Source: Saccharicrinis aurantiacus (GTDB taxonomy: Bacteria > Bacteroidota > Bacteroidia > Bacteroidales > Marinilabiliaceae). Taken from it: a stretch of 64,000 bases of DNA. A program made the translations under genes and the position numbers. The notes below the pieces were generated by a model. It ran no database searches. It was not told the DNA's origin and saw nothing but the letters and a program-made list of their open reading frames with translations. Of the stretch, positions 10,062 through 19,113 are shown piece by piece. The first letter of the stretch is position 1. Each line of letters begins with the position of its first letter. The stretch spans positions 62,001 through 126,000 of the forward strand of contig NZ_LYBV02000026.1 of assembly GCF_001660705.2 (NCBI RefSeq), written 5' to 3'.

Positions 10062-11036
10062 ATGAATATGAAGAATATAAAAATTATACATATACTATTA
10101 CTTTTAGTTTTTATAACTAGTTGTAATGATGATGAGGCTCCTATTTATGTCCCTGATGAGCTTGAGGAATCTACCGATTTGATAGATGTGTACTTTAAAG
10201 ATAACTTTCTCGAGCCATACGGAACTGCAGTCCGATGGCGCTGGGATGATAAGTTAGTTGATAACTCAAAAAGAGTTACCCCAATTAAGCGTGAATTTTG
10301 TATACCTATGGGTAACTTTATTAAAAACTTTTGGATAGCTCCATTCGAAAAAACAGAGGATGGTAAATCTTTTATTTATGAGCTTTTCCCACCAGAGGTT
10401 ATGTTAATTGGTTCGCCAATGTATAATTCAGATGGAGAATCAATAACCCTTGGCTATGCTGATGCCGGTGTACGAATTACATTTACTCAAGTCAATGAGT
10501 ATGATTTAGGTAATCCAGATTGGGTTTTGATGCAGTTAAGAACTGCAGAGCATGAGTTCGGACATATTGTTCATCAAAATTACAATTTACCAAATGGTTT
10601 AAAAGAGGTAACTCCTGCTAATTACAAATCTAATAATTGGCTAAATCTAGCTGGAGATGTTCAACAAAGCAACCCACGTATTTCACGCGAAGCTATATCA
10701 TTAGGTATGGTATCAAATTATGGAACTTCTGATGTTAATGAAGATTTTTGCGAACTACTCTCAATTTATATCACTTCTGAAGTAGCGGAGTTTGAAGAGC
10801 GTTATTTAACGCATGAACCAGAAGAAATTATAAAACTAGATGATGGAACTGAGATTGAGCCGAACGCAGATGCTGCAGAAGTAAATGCAGGGCGAGATTT
10901 TATTGCTATTAAATTAAAGTTAGTTAAAGATTACTATTGGGAGAAATTTAAAATTGATCTTGATGTTTTACGAGACGAAATTGTATTTAGACTAAAAAAT
11001 CCAAATAACCCTAATGGGGATAAATCTGATAAATAA
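10062..11036 (+). CDS. Import-associated zinc metallohydrolase lipoprotein (HExxH)
   Basis: 324 residues. Signal peptide with lipobox FITSC (Cys21), then a soluble domain with the zinc-protease motif HEFGH at 164-168 (context TAEHEFGHIVHQNY) and a likely third-ligand segment NEDFCE at 226-231. This matches the family of metallohydrolase lipoproteins coded beside SusC/SusD pairs (TIGR04549-like, from memory). Its ATG follows the SusD stop with no gap, so translation is probably coupled. The inferred role is cleavage of a protein or peptide, or release of a bound group, at the cell surface before import; activity is not proven. Confidence 0.82.
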   Translation: MNMKNIKIIHILLLLVFITSCNDDEAPIYVPDELEESTDLIDVYFKDNFLEPYGTAVRWRWDDKLVDNSKRVTPIKREFCIPMGNFIKNFWIAPFEKTEDGKSFIYELFPPEVMLIGSPMYNSDGESITLGYADAGVRITFTQVNEYDLGNPDWVLMQLRTAEHEFGHIVHQNYNLPNGLKEVTPANYKSNNWLNLAGDVQQSNPRISREAISLGMVSNYGTSDVNEDFCELLSIYITSEVAEFEERYLTHEPEEIIKLDDGTEIEPNADAAEVNAGRDFIAIKLKLVKDYYWEKFKIDLDVLRDEIVFRLKNPNNPNGDKSDK

Positions 11037-12244
11037 TGAAACATATATATTACATATTAGGTATCTGTATCCTTCTTATTTCATCTTGTACCGATGAAAC
11101 TGAAGAAGTTTTTAAAGAAAGTCCTGAGGTTCGGATGTCCGGAGTGTTATCAGAATATCAAAATATTCTTATGAGTGGAGATGGACAGTGGTTAGCTTAT
11201 TATGGAGGAGAGGCTATTTTAATGCACTTTTACAATGATAGTGTTGCTTTCAAATCAACATTTAACAATGGAAATGATGATAGAACAATAACTTACCGAG
11301 TAGGTGCTTCTCAAGCTCCAGAGCTTATATTTGAAACGCACTCGGTTTTTCATTCTTTATACGAATTGGATAGAGCCAATAGAGAGTATGAGTTTTTATT
11401 TGAAGAAATAAGTGATACTGAAATTACTTTCATCAGTAAAACTGATTTAGGTGCAGATAAAACCCGTATTGTTTTTGTTAAAGGTGTACCAAGTGATATT
11501 GATGATGCAAGAAAATTAAAACCAATAGTAGATTCATTGTCTTATTTTAAGGATTTCTATGTTGATGATAATCCTATTAATTATAGGCTTGTTACATTAT
11601 CAGGAAAGACCTTTGTGAAGAATATTCAGGAGGATGGATTAATTGTAAATACACCATTAGATATGGGTATTACTAGGGATGGAGTCATTTTTGTGCCATC
11701 TCTGGAGATAGAAGGAGAAAGTGTGAGTGAATTTGTATTCGACGAAACCTCAAGCGTTTTTACGGCAAAAAACACTAGTAAAAAAATAGAAATTAGAGTT
11801 AGTGAGGATACACATTTTTCTAACTCGGATGTGTTTAGTAAGTTTATGGAGGTTGATTTTAAAGGGTTAATAAATACCTCATACTCTATGGATTCAGTGT
11901 TAACCTATTTACGCAAAGATGTTCCTAATTTTAGTGGAGTACAGTTTTATGTTATTAGAGGATGGACTTTAGCTTACGCTCCAGGTAGTGAAGGTGGTAA
12001 TTGGGCCGGACTTTCTGATTTTCACTATAATAAAAGAGATGATAATAATTTACTAATAACATGGGATTATCTTGTTTGGGGAGGTTCTTTTTGGGAACTC
12101 TTTTACTATAGTAGAGGTGGAGATATTCTTTTCAATGAGTTTCTTCTTGATCCTAATGGTATTTATGTTGATGAGGTGGGAAGTGGAGAATACATCTTAG
12201 TTAGTAATACCGATCCTTCAAAATATATTCAATTAAACGATTAA
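11036..12244 (+). CDS. DUF4302-like lipoprotein, last gene of the SusCD operon
   Basis: 402 residues, signal peptide with lipobox LLISSC. The sequence resembles DUF4302 proteins, which occur beside SusD and HExxH lipoproteins: an N-terminal segment LSEYQNILMSGDGQWLAYYG and a tryptophan-rich C-terminal part (LITWDYLVWGGSFWELFYY). Its ATG overlaps the preceding stop by one base (TAATG). Function unknown; by position it is probably an extra surface lipoprotein of the transporter complex. It is followed by a strong hairpin shared with the convergent gene. Confidence 0.75.
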   Translation: MKHIYYILGICILLISSCTDETEEVFKESPEVRMSGVLSEYQNILMSGDGQWLAYYGGEAILMHFYNDSVAFKSTFNNGNDDRTITYRVGASQAPELIFETHSVFHSLYELDRANREYEFLFEEISDTEITFISKTDLGADKTRIVFVKGVPSDIDDARKLKPIVDSLSYFKDFYVDDNPINYRLVTLSGKTFVKNIQEDGLIVNTPLDMGITRDGVIFVPSLEIEGESVSEFVFDETSSVFTAKNTSKKIEIRVSEDTHFSNSDVFSKFMEVDFKGLINTSYSMDSVLTYLRKDVPNFSGVQFYVIRGWTLAYAPGSEGGNWAGLSDFHYNKRDDNNLLITWDYLVWGGSFWELFYYSRGGDILFNEFLLDPNGIYVDEVGSGEYILVSNTDPSKYIQLND

Positions 12245-12313
12245 TAGTGTATTTTAATATTATTGTGGTAATAATACCTTAACGAAGGTGTTAATCTATT
12301 TGTATTAAAATTT

Positions 12314-12351
12314 AAGGGGGTGAATTGCTAAATGCATTTCGCCCTCTTTTT
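12314..12351. terminator. Bidirectional terminator between convergent genes
   Basis: Stem AAGGGGGTGAATTGC (12314-12328) pairs with GCATTTCGCCCTCTT (12334-12348), with one mismatch and G-T pairs, loop TAAAT. A T-run follows on the plus strand. The stop codon of the minus-strand gene (12350-12352) overlaps the plus-strand T-run. Confidence 0.8.
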
Positions 12352-13375
12352 ATATTATACTCTTTAAGTAATTAACAATTTTATTATCCTTAGGTAATAA
12401 TCTACCGAGTTTTAGTAATGGATTAATAAGCATTAGAGGACCTGATAAGTAATTAGAGCTTGCACCATAACATTTAATTTCTTTAGCACCACTACTAATC
12501 TTGAATTTAGCTAATCCATCACCATCTTTTGTAGGGGGTCTTCCTCCTAGGTTATAAGTTTTTATGTTATTTTCATGAAATTGAGAAACTAGCTTCTTAC
12601 TCAGAAATGACGACATACCATATTTGTATCCAAAGCTATTACATCCTTTTAAAAGCATGTAGGCGTAATTATTACAAGTAAAAACCAGTTCGGCACAATT
12701 AATTTTATCCTCATTGCTTGTTCCGTATATGGTTGTGCTGTCGTTATTATGCATTCTTTTTAGTGTTTTATTATTGAAAAACCTTAAGTAAAAATGATCA
12801 TAATCTTTATCAAATTTCGATTTGCGCTTATCGTGTGTAGATTTAATAAGAGTATCGAGCTGATTGAATAAATTAGCAATGTTACCTGTTTGTATAGAAG
12901 TGTTTTGTTTAAAAGCTTTTTTTACATTACGCTTAAATTGTGATCCATACTTTATTGTGTCAGCATCTTTTACCGGAATTATATACTCTACACGTTCCGT
13001 TCGGTATAGCTCTTGGCTGGTATATTTTAAGCTGTGTTTGTTATCATAAGAACCAATATTAAGTTTCAAAAATCTATTATAAAGGCTGAATTGATATAAA
13101 CTATCTAAGCATTTATTATAATGATCTTCATTAAGTTCTCTTAATGCTGGGCCAGAATAAAAATATAACTCATACCCTTTGATCGTTTTATTGTTGACAA
13201 TTAGCCCAGCGATTTTAGCAATTTTAGAAGATCCATCGTTAAAATCAATGTAAATCGGTTCTGTATCTTCATCGTATACCAAGTTAAGCCATTCAGGAGT
13301 ACAGAAAACACTATGTTGAAACTCAATTAGGTCTTGCTTCCATTTAGTCTCGGGTATAACAGATATATCATACAT
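12350..13375 (-). CDS. FemAB/GNAT-like transferase of the polysaccharide locus
   Basis: 341 residues, no signal peptide or membrane segment. The C-terminal half shows the FemAB-type GNAT signature: a run of small residues in a strand (YMLLKGCNSFGYKYGMSS) and NLGGRPPTKDGDGLAKFK near 275-292. FemAB relatives in exopolysaccharide clusters are thought to attach amino-acyl or acyl groups. Start MYDISVIPETKW from ATG at 13375. It lies 11 bp downstream of a PaaK-like ligase on the same strand, so the pair probably forms one transcript: the ligase activates an acid as the AMP ester, and this enzyme might transfer it. That link is inference. Confidence 0.7.
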   Translation of the reverse strand: MYDISVIPETKWKQDLIEFQHSVFCTPEWLNLVYDEDTEPIYIDFNDGSSKIAKIAGLIVNNKTIKGYELYFYSGPALRELNEDHYNKCLDSLYQFSLYNRFLKLNIGSYDNKHSLKYTSQELYRTERVEYIIPVKDADTIKYGSQFKRNVKKAFKQNTSIQTGNIANLFNQLDTLIKSTHDKRKSKFDKDYDHFYLRFFNNKTLKRMHNNDSTTIYGTSNEDKINCAELVFTCNNYAYMLLKGCNSFGYKYGMSSFLSKKLVSQFHENNIKTYNLGGRPPTKDGDGLAKFKISSGAKEIKCYGASSNYLSGPLMLINPLLKLGRLLPKDNKIVNYLKSII

Positions 13376-13386
13376 ATTGATCTTGG

Positions 13387-14676
13387 TTAGTTAGAGATTA
13401 GTGAAATAAACCTTCTGAATTTACCCATTTTAGATCGTTCAATGTTTTCAACTTGACTCACTATAATTGTTACATCTTCATTGAGTCTATTATCGATTAG
13501 TTTTTTAAGAAGCGTTATATCTTTATCTTGAATGTCAATAGATGCCACAATGAGAATCTGAAAATCAGATATTGTTTTTTGTATAACTCTATACTCTATC
13601 AGTGCTTTAAATTTCTGTGCAAAATCCTTTATAATATAATAGAAGAAGGTATCTCCTGGGAGTTTTCTTCCTGAAGGCAAAAACATTAGCTCTTCTTTTC
13701 TACCTTCTAATTTGGTGATATATCTTTTATTGTCAACTGTTTCAATGCATCCAAGATCACCAATGTCATAGCGAATAAAAGGTGTTGCCTTATTAAATAA
13801 AGATGTACAAATAATACGGCCAAGTTGACCATCGGGAACTAGGTTGTCTGATTCATCAACAATTTCAATGTATAGTAATTCCTCTGATAATTTCCACTTA
13901 TTAGTTTCACCAAATCCTATAATGCCAAGCTCAGAAGCTCCATACTCATTTGCAATTGGCAATTTCGTAGTCTCTCGTATTAAAATTTCATCTTGTTCAG
14001 AGCAGGTTTCTGCTGTAACTATAATGGCTTTTAATCGGGGGCATACCTCTTTTAATATGATTTGTTGTTTTTTTAAGTAATTACAAAACGAAATTATGGG
14101 AAATGAATAACCATATATATATTCTAATCGGTGTAATCTAAATTTTCTAATCCAACGCTCAAAAGTGCGATCCGATAAATCAAGTAAAGAAAACCGGTGT
14201 CTATTAGAAATATAATCTTTAAGTTTTTCTTTCAGATTTTCTTTTGAGTTAGATGGGCTCCCAAAAAACCTAGCTTGTTTATCATTAAGGGAGATTCCTA
14301 ACTCTTTATATCTGTTACTAAATAACATCCATGTTAACGCATGGTTAAAATAGTCTAATGCGTAATAAAAGGGAGTTCCTGTCGAACCAGAAGTATTTCT
14401 TATGTAATATTTTTTATATCTGGTTTTATTTCTTGAAGTATCAACTCGGAGATCTTTTTTTTCAAGGATGGGTATATCACTCCATTTGTGAATAGGTTTA
14501 GTTACAAGGGTTTTATAATGGGAGTTATTCTTAAAGTGGTATTTGAATATTTCAAAACACTTTTCTTCTTGCCAAGAGGATGTTTCCTTAACCGTAGAAA
14601 TTTTGTTAAAGAATTCACTAGCTTTCTTTACTGGGAACCCCTTTAACTTTAATAATGTATTAAAAGAAAAAGACAA
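13387..14676 (-). CDS. PaaK/CapK-like adenylate-forming ligase
   Basis: 429 residues. The ATP-binding P-loop of the ANL superfamily, NTSGSTGTPFYY, is near residue 93. A second core motif, ANEYGASELGIIGFGE, and the region TPFIRYDIGDLG (the acyl-adenylate Asp motif) follow, then a small C-terminal domain. Related to phenylacetate-CoA ligase, but the substrate cannot be read from sequence. Homologues (CapK) occur in capsule loci. A second, diverged relative is at 33028-34374. Transcribed away from the exporter operon, with the FemAB-like gene following after 11 bp. Confidence 0.83.
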   Translation of the reverse strand: MSFSFNTLLKLKGFPVKKASEFFNKISTVKETSSWQEEKCFEIFKYHFKNNSHYKTLVTKPIHKWSDIPILEKKDLRVDTSRNKTRYKKYYIRNTSGSTGTPFYYALDYFNHALTWMLFSNRYKELGISLNDKQARFFGSPSNSKENLKEKLKDYISNRHRFSLLDLSDRTFERWIRKFRLHRLEYIYGYSFPIISFCNYLKKQQIILKEVCPRLKAIIVTAETCSEQDEILIRETTKLPIANEYGASELGIIGFGETNKWKLSEELLYIEIVDESDNLVPDGQLGRIICTSLFNKATPFIRYDIGDLGCIETVDNKRYITKLEGRKEELMFLPSGRKLPGDTFFYYIIKDFAQKFKALIEYRVIQKTISDFQILIVASIDIQDKDITLLKKLIDNRLNEDVTIIVSQVENIERSKMGKFRRFISLISN

Positions 14677-15089
14677 AGTGATATTTTTTTTAGTTTAGAA
14701 GATTAAAAATATTCAATTTTTATTTAATAATAACTGTTTTTTCCACTAAAAGACATTTTTATGTTATGGATTATCATTATCTTAATTCAAATTATTATAG
14801 AGGTTTTTAGTTGATTTATAGAGGTATGTAGGAGGTGTAAATCACTTATCCGATTAATGATGTTATTCAGCAATAAATAGATTGCATTAATCATTTTTAA
14901 ACATTCTATCTATTAAATGTATTGTACTTTAGAATTTGAAATTAAACATAAAGAGGTGAATTTATAATCTTTTTAGTGTTTAATACTCTCTATAAATTTA
15001 TATGCTTGTCTCCTTTATTAGATCAAATAAAGATGTGACTGAGGAGGCGAAGCTGTGTAACATTGTTGATATTTTAACCCTTTAAAATA
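14677..15089. other. 413-bp divergent intergenic region at the head of the polysaccharide operon
   Basis: Very AT-rich and without a credible ORF. It must hold the promoters for the ligase/FemAB pair (minus) and the 27.7-kb exporter/glycosyltransferase run (plus). Only a partial match to the Bacteroidota -7 box is seen (TACTTTAG near 14924). No UpxY/NusG-like leader gene, invertible-promoter repeats or JUMPstart-like element could be recognised. Confidence 0.6.
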
Positions 15090-15926
15090 ATGAATTTTCA
15101 AAATACAATATTACCTTCAGGTAGTCTTTTTAACCTAAGGCTAAAGGAGATTTGGAAGTATCGTGACTTACTTTTATTATTTGTTCGACGTGACTTTGTT
15201 GCGGTGTACAAACAAACCATATTAGGTCCAACCTGGTTTTTTATACAACCATTATTTACTACAGTTATTTATACATTTATTTTTGGTAGTATAGCTGACC
15301 TTCCTGCGGATGGAGTTCCGCACAGTTTGTTCTATTTAGCCGGAATAACAGCTTGGAATTACTTTGCAAACTGCTTAACTACCATATCAGATACCTTTTC
15401 TAAAAACTCAAGTCTATTCGGTAAGGTATATTTCCCAAGGGCTGTAACCCCATTGTCAATAGTTATTTCAAAACTGATTCAGTTAATGCTTCAATTGGTA
15501 TTATTCGTTTTAGTGTACGTGTACTATATTATAAATGGCGCAAATATTGCTCCTAATATAACCCTACTGTTATTCCCAGTTTTAGTGCTAACCATGGCAA
15601 TGCTAAGTTTGGGCTTAGGTATGATCATTTCTTCAATGACAACTAAATACCGCGATTTAAAGTTTCTGGTTAAGTTTGGAATTCAATTAGCGATGTACGG
15701 ATCTTCTGTAATTTATCCTCTGTCCGAGTTTCCAGATCAATACCGAACGTTAATAGCATTAAATCCGATGGTTGGAGTAATCGAAACATTTAAGTATATG
15801 TTTTTTGGTGTGGGAACCCTCTCAAATGGCCTAATATTATATTCAATGACTGTTTCTGTTTTACTGTTTGTAATTGGTCTTGCAATTTTCAATAAAACAG
15901 AGAAGAACTTTATGGATACTGTTTAA
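15090..15926 (+). CDS. ABC-2 type polysaccharide export permease (Wzm/TagG/KpsM-like)
   Basis: 278 residues with six hydrophobic segments. The family opening is RDLLLLFVRRDFVAVYKQT then ILGPTWFFIQPLFTTVIYTF, and the mid-protein part has TKYRDLKFLVKF followed by IQLAMYGSSVIYPL. Family role: membrane channel that moves an undecaprenyl-linked (or otherwise lipid-linked) polysaccharide to the periplasmic face. The ATPase follows after 19 bp. It is the first gene of the long plus-strand run. Confidence 0.93.
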   Translation: MNFQNTILPSGSLFNLRLKEIWKYRDLLLLFVRRDFVAVYKQTILGPTWFFIQPLFTTVIYTFIFGSIADLPADGVPHSLFYLAGITAWNYFANCLTTISDTFSKNSSLFGKVYFPRAVTPLSIVISKLIQLMLQLVLFVLVYVYYIINGANIAPNITLLLFPVLVLTMAMLSLGLGMIISSMTTKYRDLKFLVKFGIQLAMYGSSVIYPLSEFPDQYRTLIALNPMVGVIETFKYMFFGVGTLSNGLILYSMTVSVLLFVIGLAIFNKTEKNFMDTV

Positions 15927-15945
15927 TTATTAATAATACGAATTA

Positions 15946-17205
15946 ATGAAACCAATAATAAGAATTGAGAACCTTTCAAAACAGTATAGACTAGGAACTA
16001 TTGGTACTGGTACGTTGTCTAATGATTTAAAAAGATGGAGTTATCGAATTAGAGGTAAGGAAGATCCCTTTTTAAAAGTTGGAGATACAAATAATAGAGC
16101 ATCGAAAGGGCAGTCTAATTATGTGTGGGCTCTAAAGGATATTAATTTTGAGGTCAATCCAGGTGAAGTTGTAGGCATTATTGGGCGTAATGGAGCAGGT
16201 AAATCCACTTTATTAAAAATACTATCAAAAGTAACAGGTCCATCAACAGGGAGGATTGATTATGATGGAAGAATAGGTTCATTATTAGAAGTAGGTACTG
16301 GATTTCATCCAGAACTTACAGGTCGGGATAATATCTTCTTAAACGGTGCGATATTGGGTATGACCAAGAAAGAAATTAGATCTAAACTTGATGAGATTAT
16401 TGATTTTTCAGGTTGCGAAAGGTATATCGATACTCCTGTTAAACGTTACTCATCAGGTATGACAGTTAGGTTAGGTTTCGCAGTAGCTGCCCATTTAGAA
16501 CCCGAAATATTAGTTGTTGATGAGGTTTTGGCTGTTGGTGATGCTGAATTTCAAAGGAAAGCCATTGGTAAAATGCAAGATGTCTCCAGAAATGAAGGCC
16601 GCACGGTATTGTTTGTAAGTCATAATATGGCAAGTATACAAGCATTGTGTACAAAAGGAATTTTGCTGAGAAATGGAGAGGTTGCTTTACATAGCGATAT
16701 CAGTAGTGTAATTAACGAATATGTAAGTTGTAATACAGATATAGATTTCAGAACCAGTTACGTGAATACTGAAAAATTGCAAGGGGAAGGTATTGGTATA
16801 AAGCAAGTATATTATTTGGCAGATGGAGTACAAGTTGATAATATAATGAGTGGTCAGGATGTCGATATCGTAATTCATTACGAATCAAGTTCGAGTTCTG
16901 GGTATATGAATACATTGGTAGGAATATATAATAACTTAGATGAAAAGTTAATTATACTGAATAGTGATTATGATAACAAAAAGGTTCCTTGTAAAAGAGA
17001 AGGGAAAATTACCTGTCGTTTAAAAAATATTCAGTTGGTTGAAGGTCAATATTCTTTAAATATTCAGTTAAGTAATGCTACTTCAGTAAAACACATAAAG
17101 GGCGTAATTAATTTAATGGTTGAAAAAGGCGATTTCTATGGAAATGGTTTAATCCCAACCATAAATGAATGTAAGTTTTTAGTTAATCAAGAATGGTATA
17201 GCTAA
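15946..17205 (+). CDS. ABC transporter ATPase with C-terminal substrate-recognition extension (Wzt-like)
   Basis: 419 residues. Nucleotide-binding domain with Walker A GRNGAGKS (80-87), signature YSSGM (168-172), Walker B ILVVDE (188-193) and switch His in LFVSHNMAS (H226). Residues about 262-419 form an extra beta-rich domain, as in Wzt proteins of O-polysaccharide exporters, where it binds the capped end of the glycan. This suggests that chain termination or capping precedes export. Forms the transporter with the permease just upstream. Confidence 0.93.
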   Translation: MKPIIRIENLSKQYRLGTIGTGTLSNDLKRWSYRIRGKEDPFLKVGDTNNRASKGQSNYVWALKDINFEVNPGEVVGIIGRNGAGKSTLLKILSKVTGPSTGRIDYDGRIGSLLEVGTGFHPELTGRDNIFLNGAILGMTKKEIRSKLDEIIDFSGCERYIDTPVKRYSSGMTVRLGFAVAAHLEPEILVVDEVLAVGDAEFQRKAIGKMQDVSRNEGRTVLFVSHNMASIQALCTKGILLRNGEVALHSDISSVINEYVSCNTDIDFRTSYVNTEKLQGEGIGIKQVYYLADGVQVDNIMSGQDVDIVIHYESSSSSGYMNTLVGIYNNLDEKLIILNSDYDNKKVPCKREGKITCRLKNIQLVEGQYSLNIQLSNATSVKHIKGVINLMVEKGDFYGNGLIPTINECKFLVNQEWYS

Positions 17206-17211
17206 TTTAAT

Positions 17212-19113
17212 ATGAGATTAAAAGCATTCAATTCAGCTGTGCAAGCCACGGTATTTCTTAATGATACTGAAGCTTCGTTGTATATATCATCACAAAAAGG
17301 CAAGGAATATGTATTGTTATATTCAGAACTTGATCTCCCACATAAAATTAAGAACCTTAGTGTTGATAAATTAGTTGTAGATCTATCATGCTACAATGGT
17401 GACTTTGGTGTAATTAGAAATTTATTTAAAGAGTTAAAAATTAGTTCCGGCTTTATTGAAATTATTTGGAGCTATTACTTGTATACTCAAAATAATGTAA
17501 TAGTTAATCAGCTAGTTTCTGAATTGGTAATTGATCATTGTAAGAGAAAAGACATAATGTCTTGTGGACCTTATGATATTGATAAAGTAATGAATGATAC
17601 AGAGGGTGAAAGTTGCAACATAACTAACATTCAATATGTATTTACTAAGCAATGTGCTTTAAAAATAGATGAGTATTATTCTTTTTTTAAAGCTAAGGGA
17701 TGGAGGAGCAGATTTATTCCCAGTAACCTCTCTTGCCTCAAGAGAGATGTTTTAATCAATAATGAAATACTAACTGATGATGAAAGATATAATATTGCAA
17801 TTTTTTATCATAAGCAACTCGAAGATAGTAATACGTCGCTCATTACAAGAAGATCTATTACCGATTTAAAAGATATCTTTTACAACAGTAATGATAATAT
17901 AAATGCGAATAAGGTTAAAGCTTATTCAAAATATATTGGAGAAAGAAAAATAGAGGTAAGCGATTATTATAAGCACTATCATCAAAAGTTTTGGAATAAT
18001 ATATTTGAGCAAGAAAGTTCCACTAGGATTAACAAAATGGCTCAATTAGCACACCTAAATTCTAAATCTACAAAGAAAGGAATAAACACGAAGGTTTTTA
18101 TTGTTGGATGGTATGGAACTGAAACTGTTGGAGATAAAGCCATACTAGGTTCAATAATAGAAGATTATAAGGTTAAATACAATGATGTGGAATTCATAAT
18201 TGGAAGTTTGTTCCCTTACGTTACAAATAGAACAATGAAAGAACTTGGGGTTAATGCCAAGGTAGTTAATACACAGAATTATGATTTAATAAAATATAGT
18301 GTTTTATGCGATGAGATAGTGATGGGTGGCGGTCCATTGATGGATCTCCATTTTCTATATGTACCTCAAGTTGCCTTTAGTATTGGAAAAAAATATGGTA
18401 AGAAAACAGTGGTGTATGGCTGTGGTCTTGGACCTCTTAATTCACAGAAGCATATTGCTACAGTGAAGTCGATATTCAGCAATGCTTCTTTAATTAAGTT
18501 AAGAGATTATAACTCTATTAAATTCGCAAATTCATGGGGCTTCAATAATGTCGATTATTCTGGTGATCCAGCTAAAGATTATATCTTAAAATCACAAATG
18601 GCTTCAGCTACTAAAAATAACGGCAAAATTGTAGCTTGCTTCTTAAGAGAGCCACTTCGATCATTTTTTAAGGACTTATCTGATATTGAGTATTCAGAGC
18701 TGATATCAAATTTTGAGTCCTCTTTAGCGCTTATAATTAAAGATTATGTTGAGAAAAATGAAGTAGATAAAGTTGTATTTTATCATATGCATAATTTAGT
18801 AATTGGAGGTGATGATAGAGATTATTCAAGATATCTCATTAAAAAATATTTTAAAGATTATAGTAAAGTATCATATGATAGAAACTTATCAACGGTAAAC
18901 TCTATTTCTGAAGCAATGAAAATGTCAAGCCTTAATATTTGTATGAGGTTCCATTCTGTATTATTCGCAGACACCTTAGGTACAAATTACGTTGCCTTAG
19001 ATTATACAAATGGAGGCAAAATTACAGGCTTTCTAAAAGATCAAGGTAAATTAAGTAAAATGCGAACAATTAATGATGTCTTAAACTATAAACTAGACAC
19101 AAAGTTACTTTAA
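17212..19113 (+). CDS. Two-part protein: uncharacterised N-terminal domain plus polysaccharide pyruvyltransferase domain
   Basis: 633 residues, about twice the usual size for this family. Residues from about 293 to 600 match the polysaccharide pyruvyltransferase fold (KVFIVGWYGTETVGDKAILG; VMGGGPLMDLHFLY; VYGCGLGPLN; MRFHSVLFADTLG). Residues 1-285 are cysteine-containing and soluble, with no motif I recognise. Family role: adds a pyruvate ketal from PEP to a sugar; some members act on other donors. Placed directly after the exporter ATPase (6 bp), it might supply a terminal modification read by the Wzt extension, but that is inference. It overlaps the next gene by one base. Confidence 0.8.
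   Translation: MRLKAFNSAVQATVFLNDTEASLYISSQKGKEYVLLYSELDLPHKIKNLSVDKLVVDLSCYNGDFGVIRNLFKELKISSGFIEIIWSYYLYTQNNVIVNQLVSELVIDHCKRKDIMSCGPYDIDKVMNDTEGESCNITNIQYVFTKQCALKIDEYYSFFKAKGWRSRFIPSNLSCLKRDVLINNEILTDDERYNIAIFYHKQLEDSNTSLITRRSITDLKDIFYNSNDNINANKVKAYSKYIGERKIEVSDYYKHYHQKFWNNIFEQESSTRINKMAQLAHLNSKSTKKGINTKVFIVGWYGTETVGDKAILGSIIEDYKVKYNDVEFIIGSLFPYVTNRTMKELGVNAKVVNTQNYDLIKYSVLCDEIVMGGGPLMDLHFLYVPQVAFSIGKKYGKKTVVYGCGLGPLNSQKHIATVKSIFSNASLIKLRDYNSIKFANSWGFNNVDYSGDPAKDYILKSQMASATKNNGKIVACFLREPLRSFFKDLSDIEYSELISNFESSLALIIKDYVEKNEVDKVVFYHMHNLVIGGDDRDYSRYLIKKYFKDYSKVSYDRNLSTVNSISEAMKMSSLNICMRFHSVLFADTLGTNYVALDYTNGGKITGFLKDQGKLSKMRTINDVLNYKLDTKLL

Noticed and set aside
14677-15089. Invertible promoter or NusG-like (UpxY) leader as in Bacteroides capsule loci
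   Set aside because: No paired inverted repeats flanking a promoter and no small leader ORF could be found.
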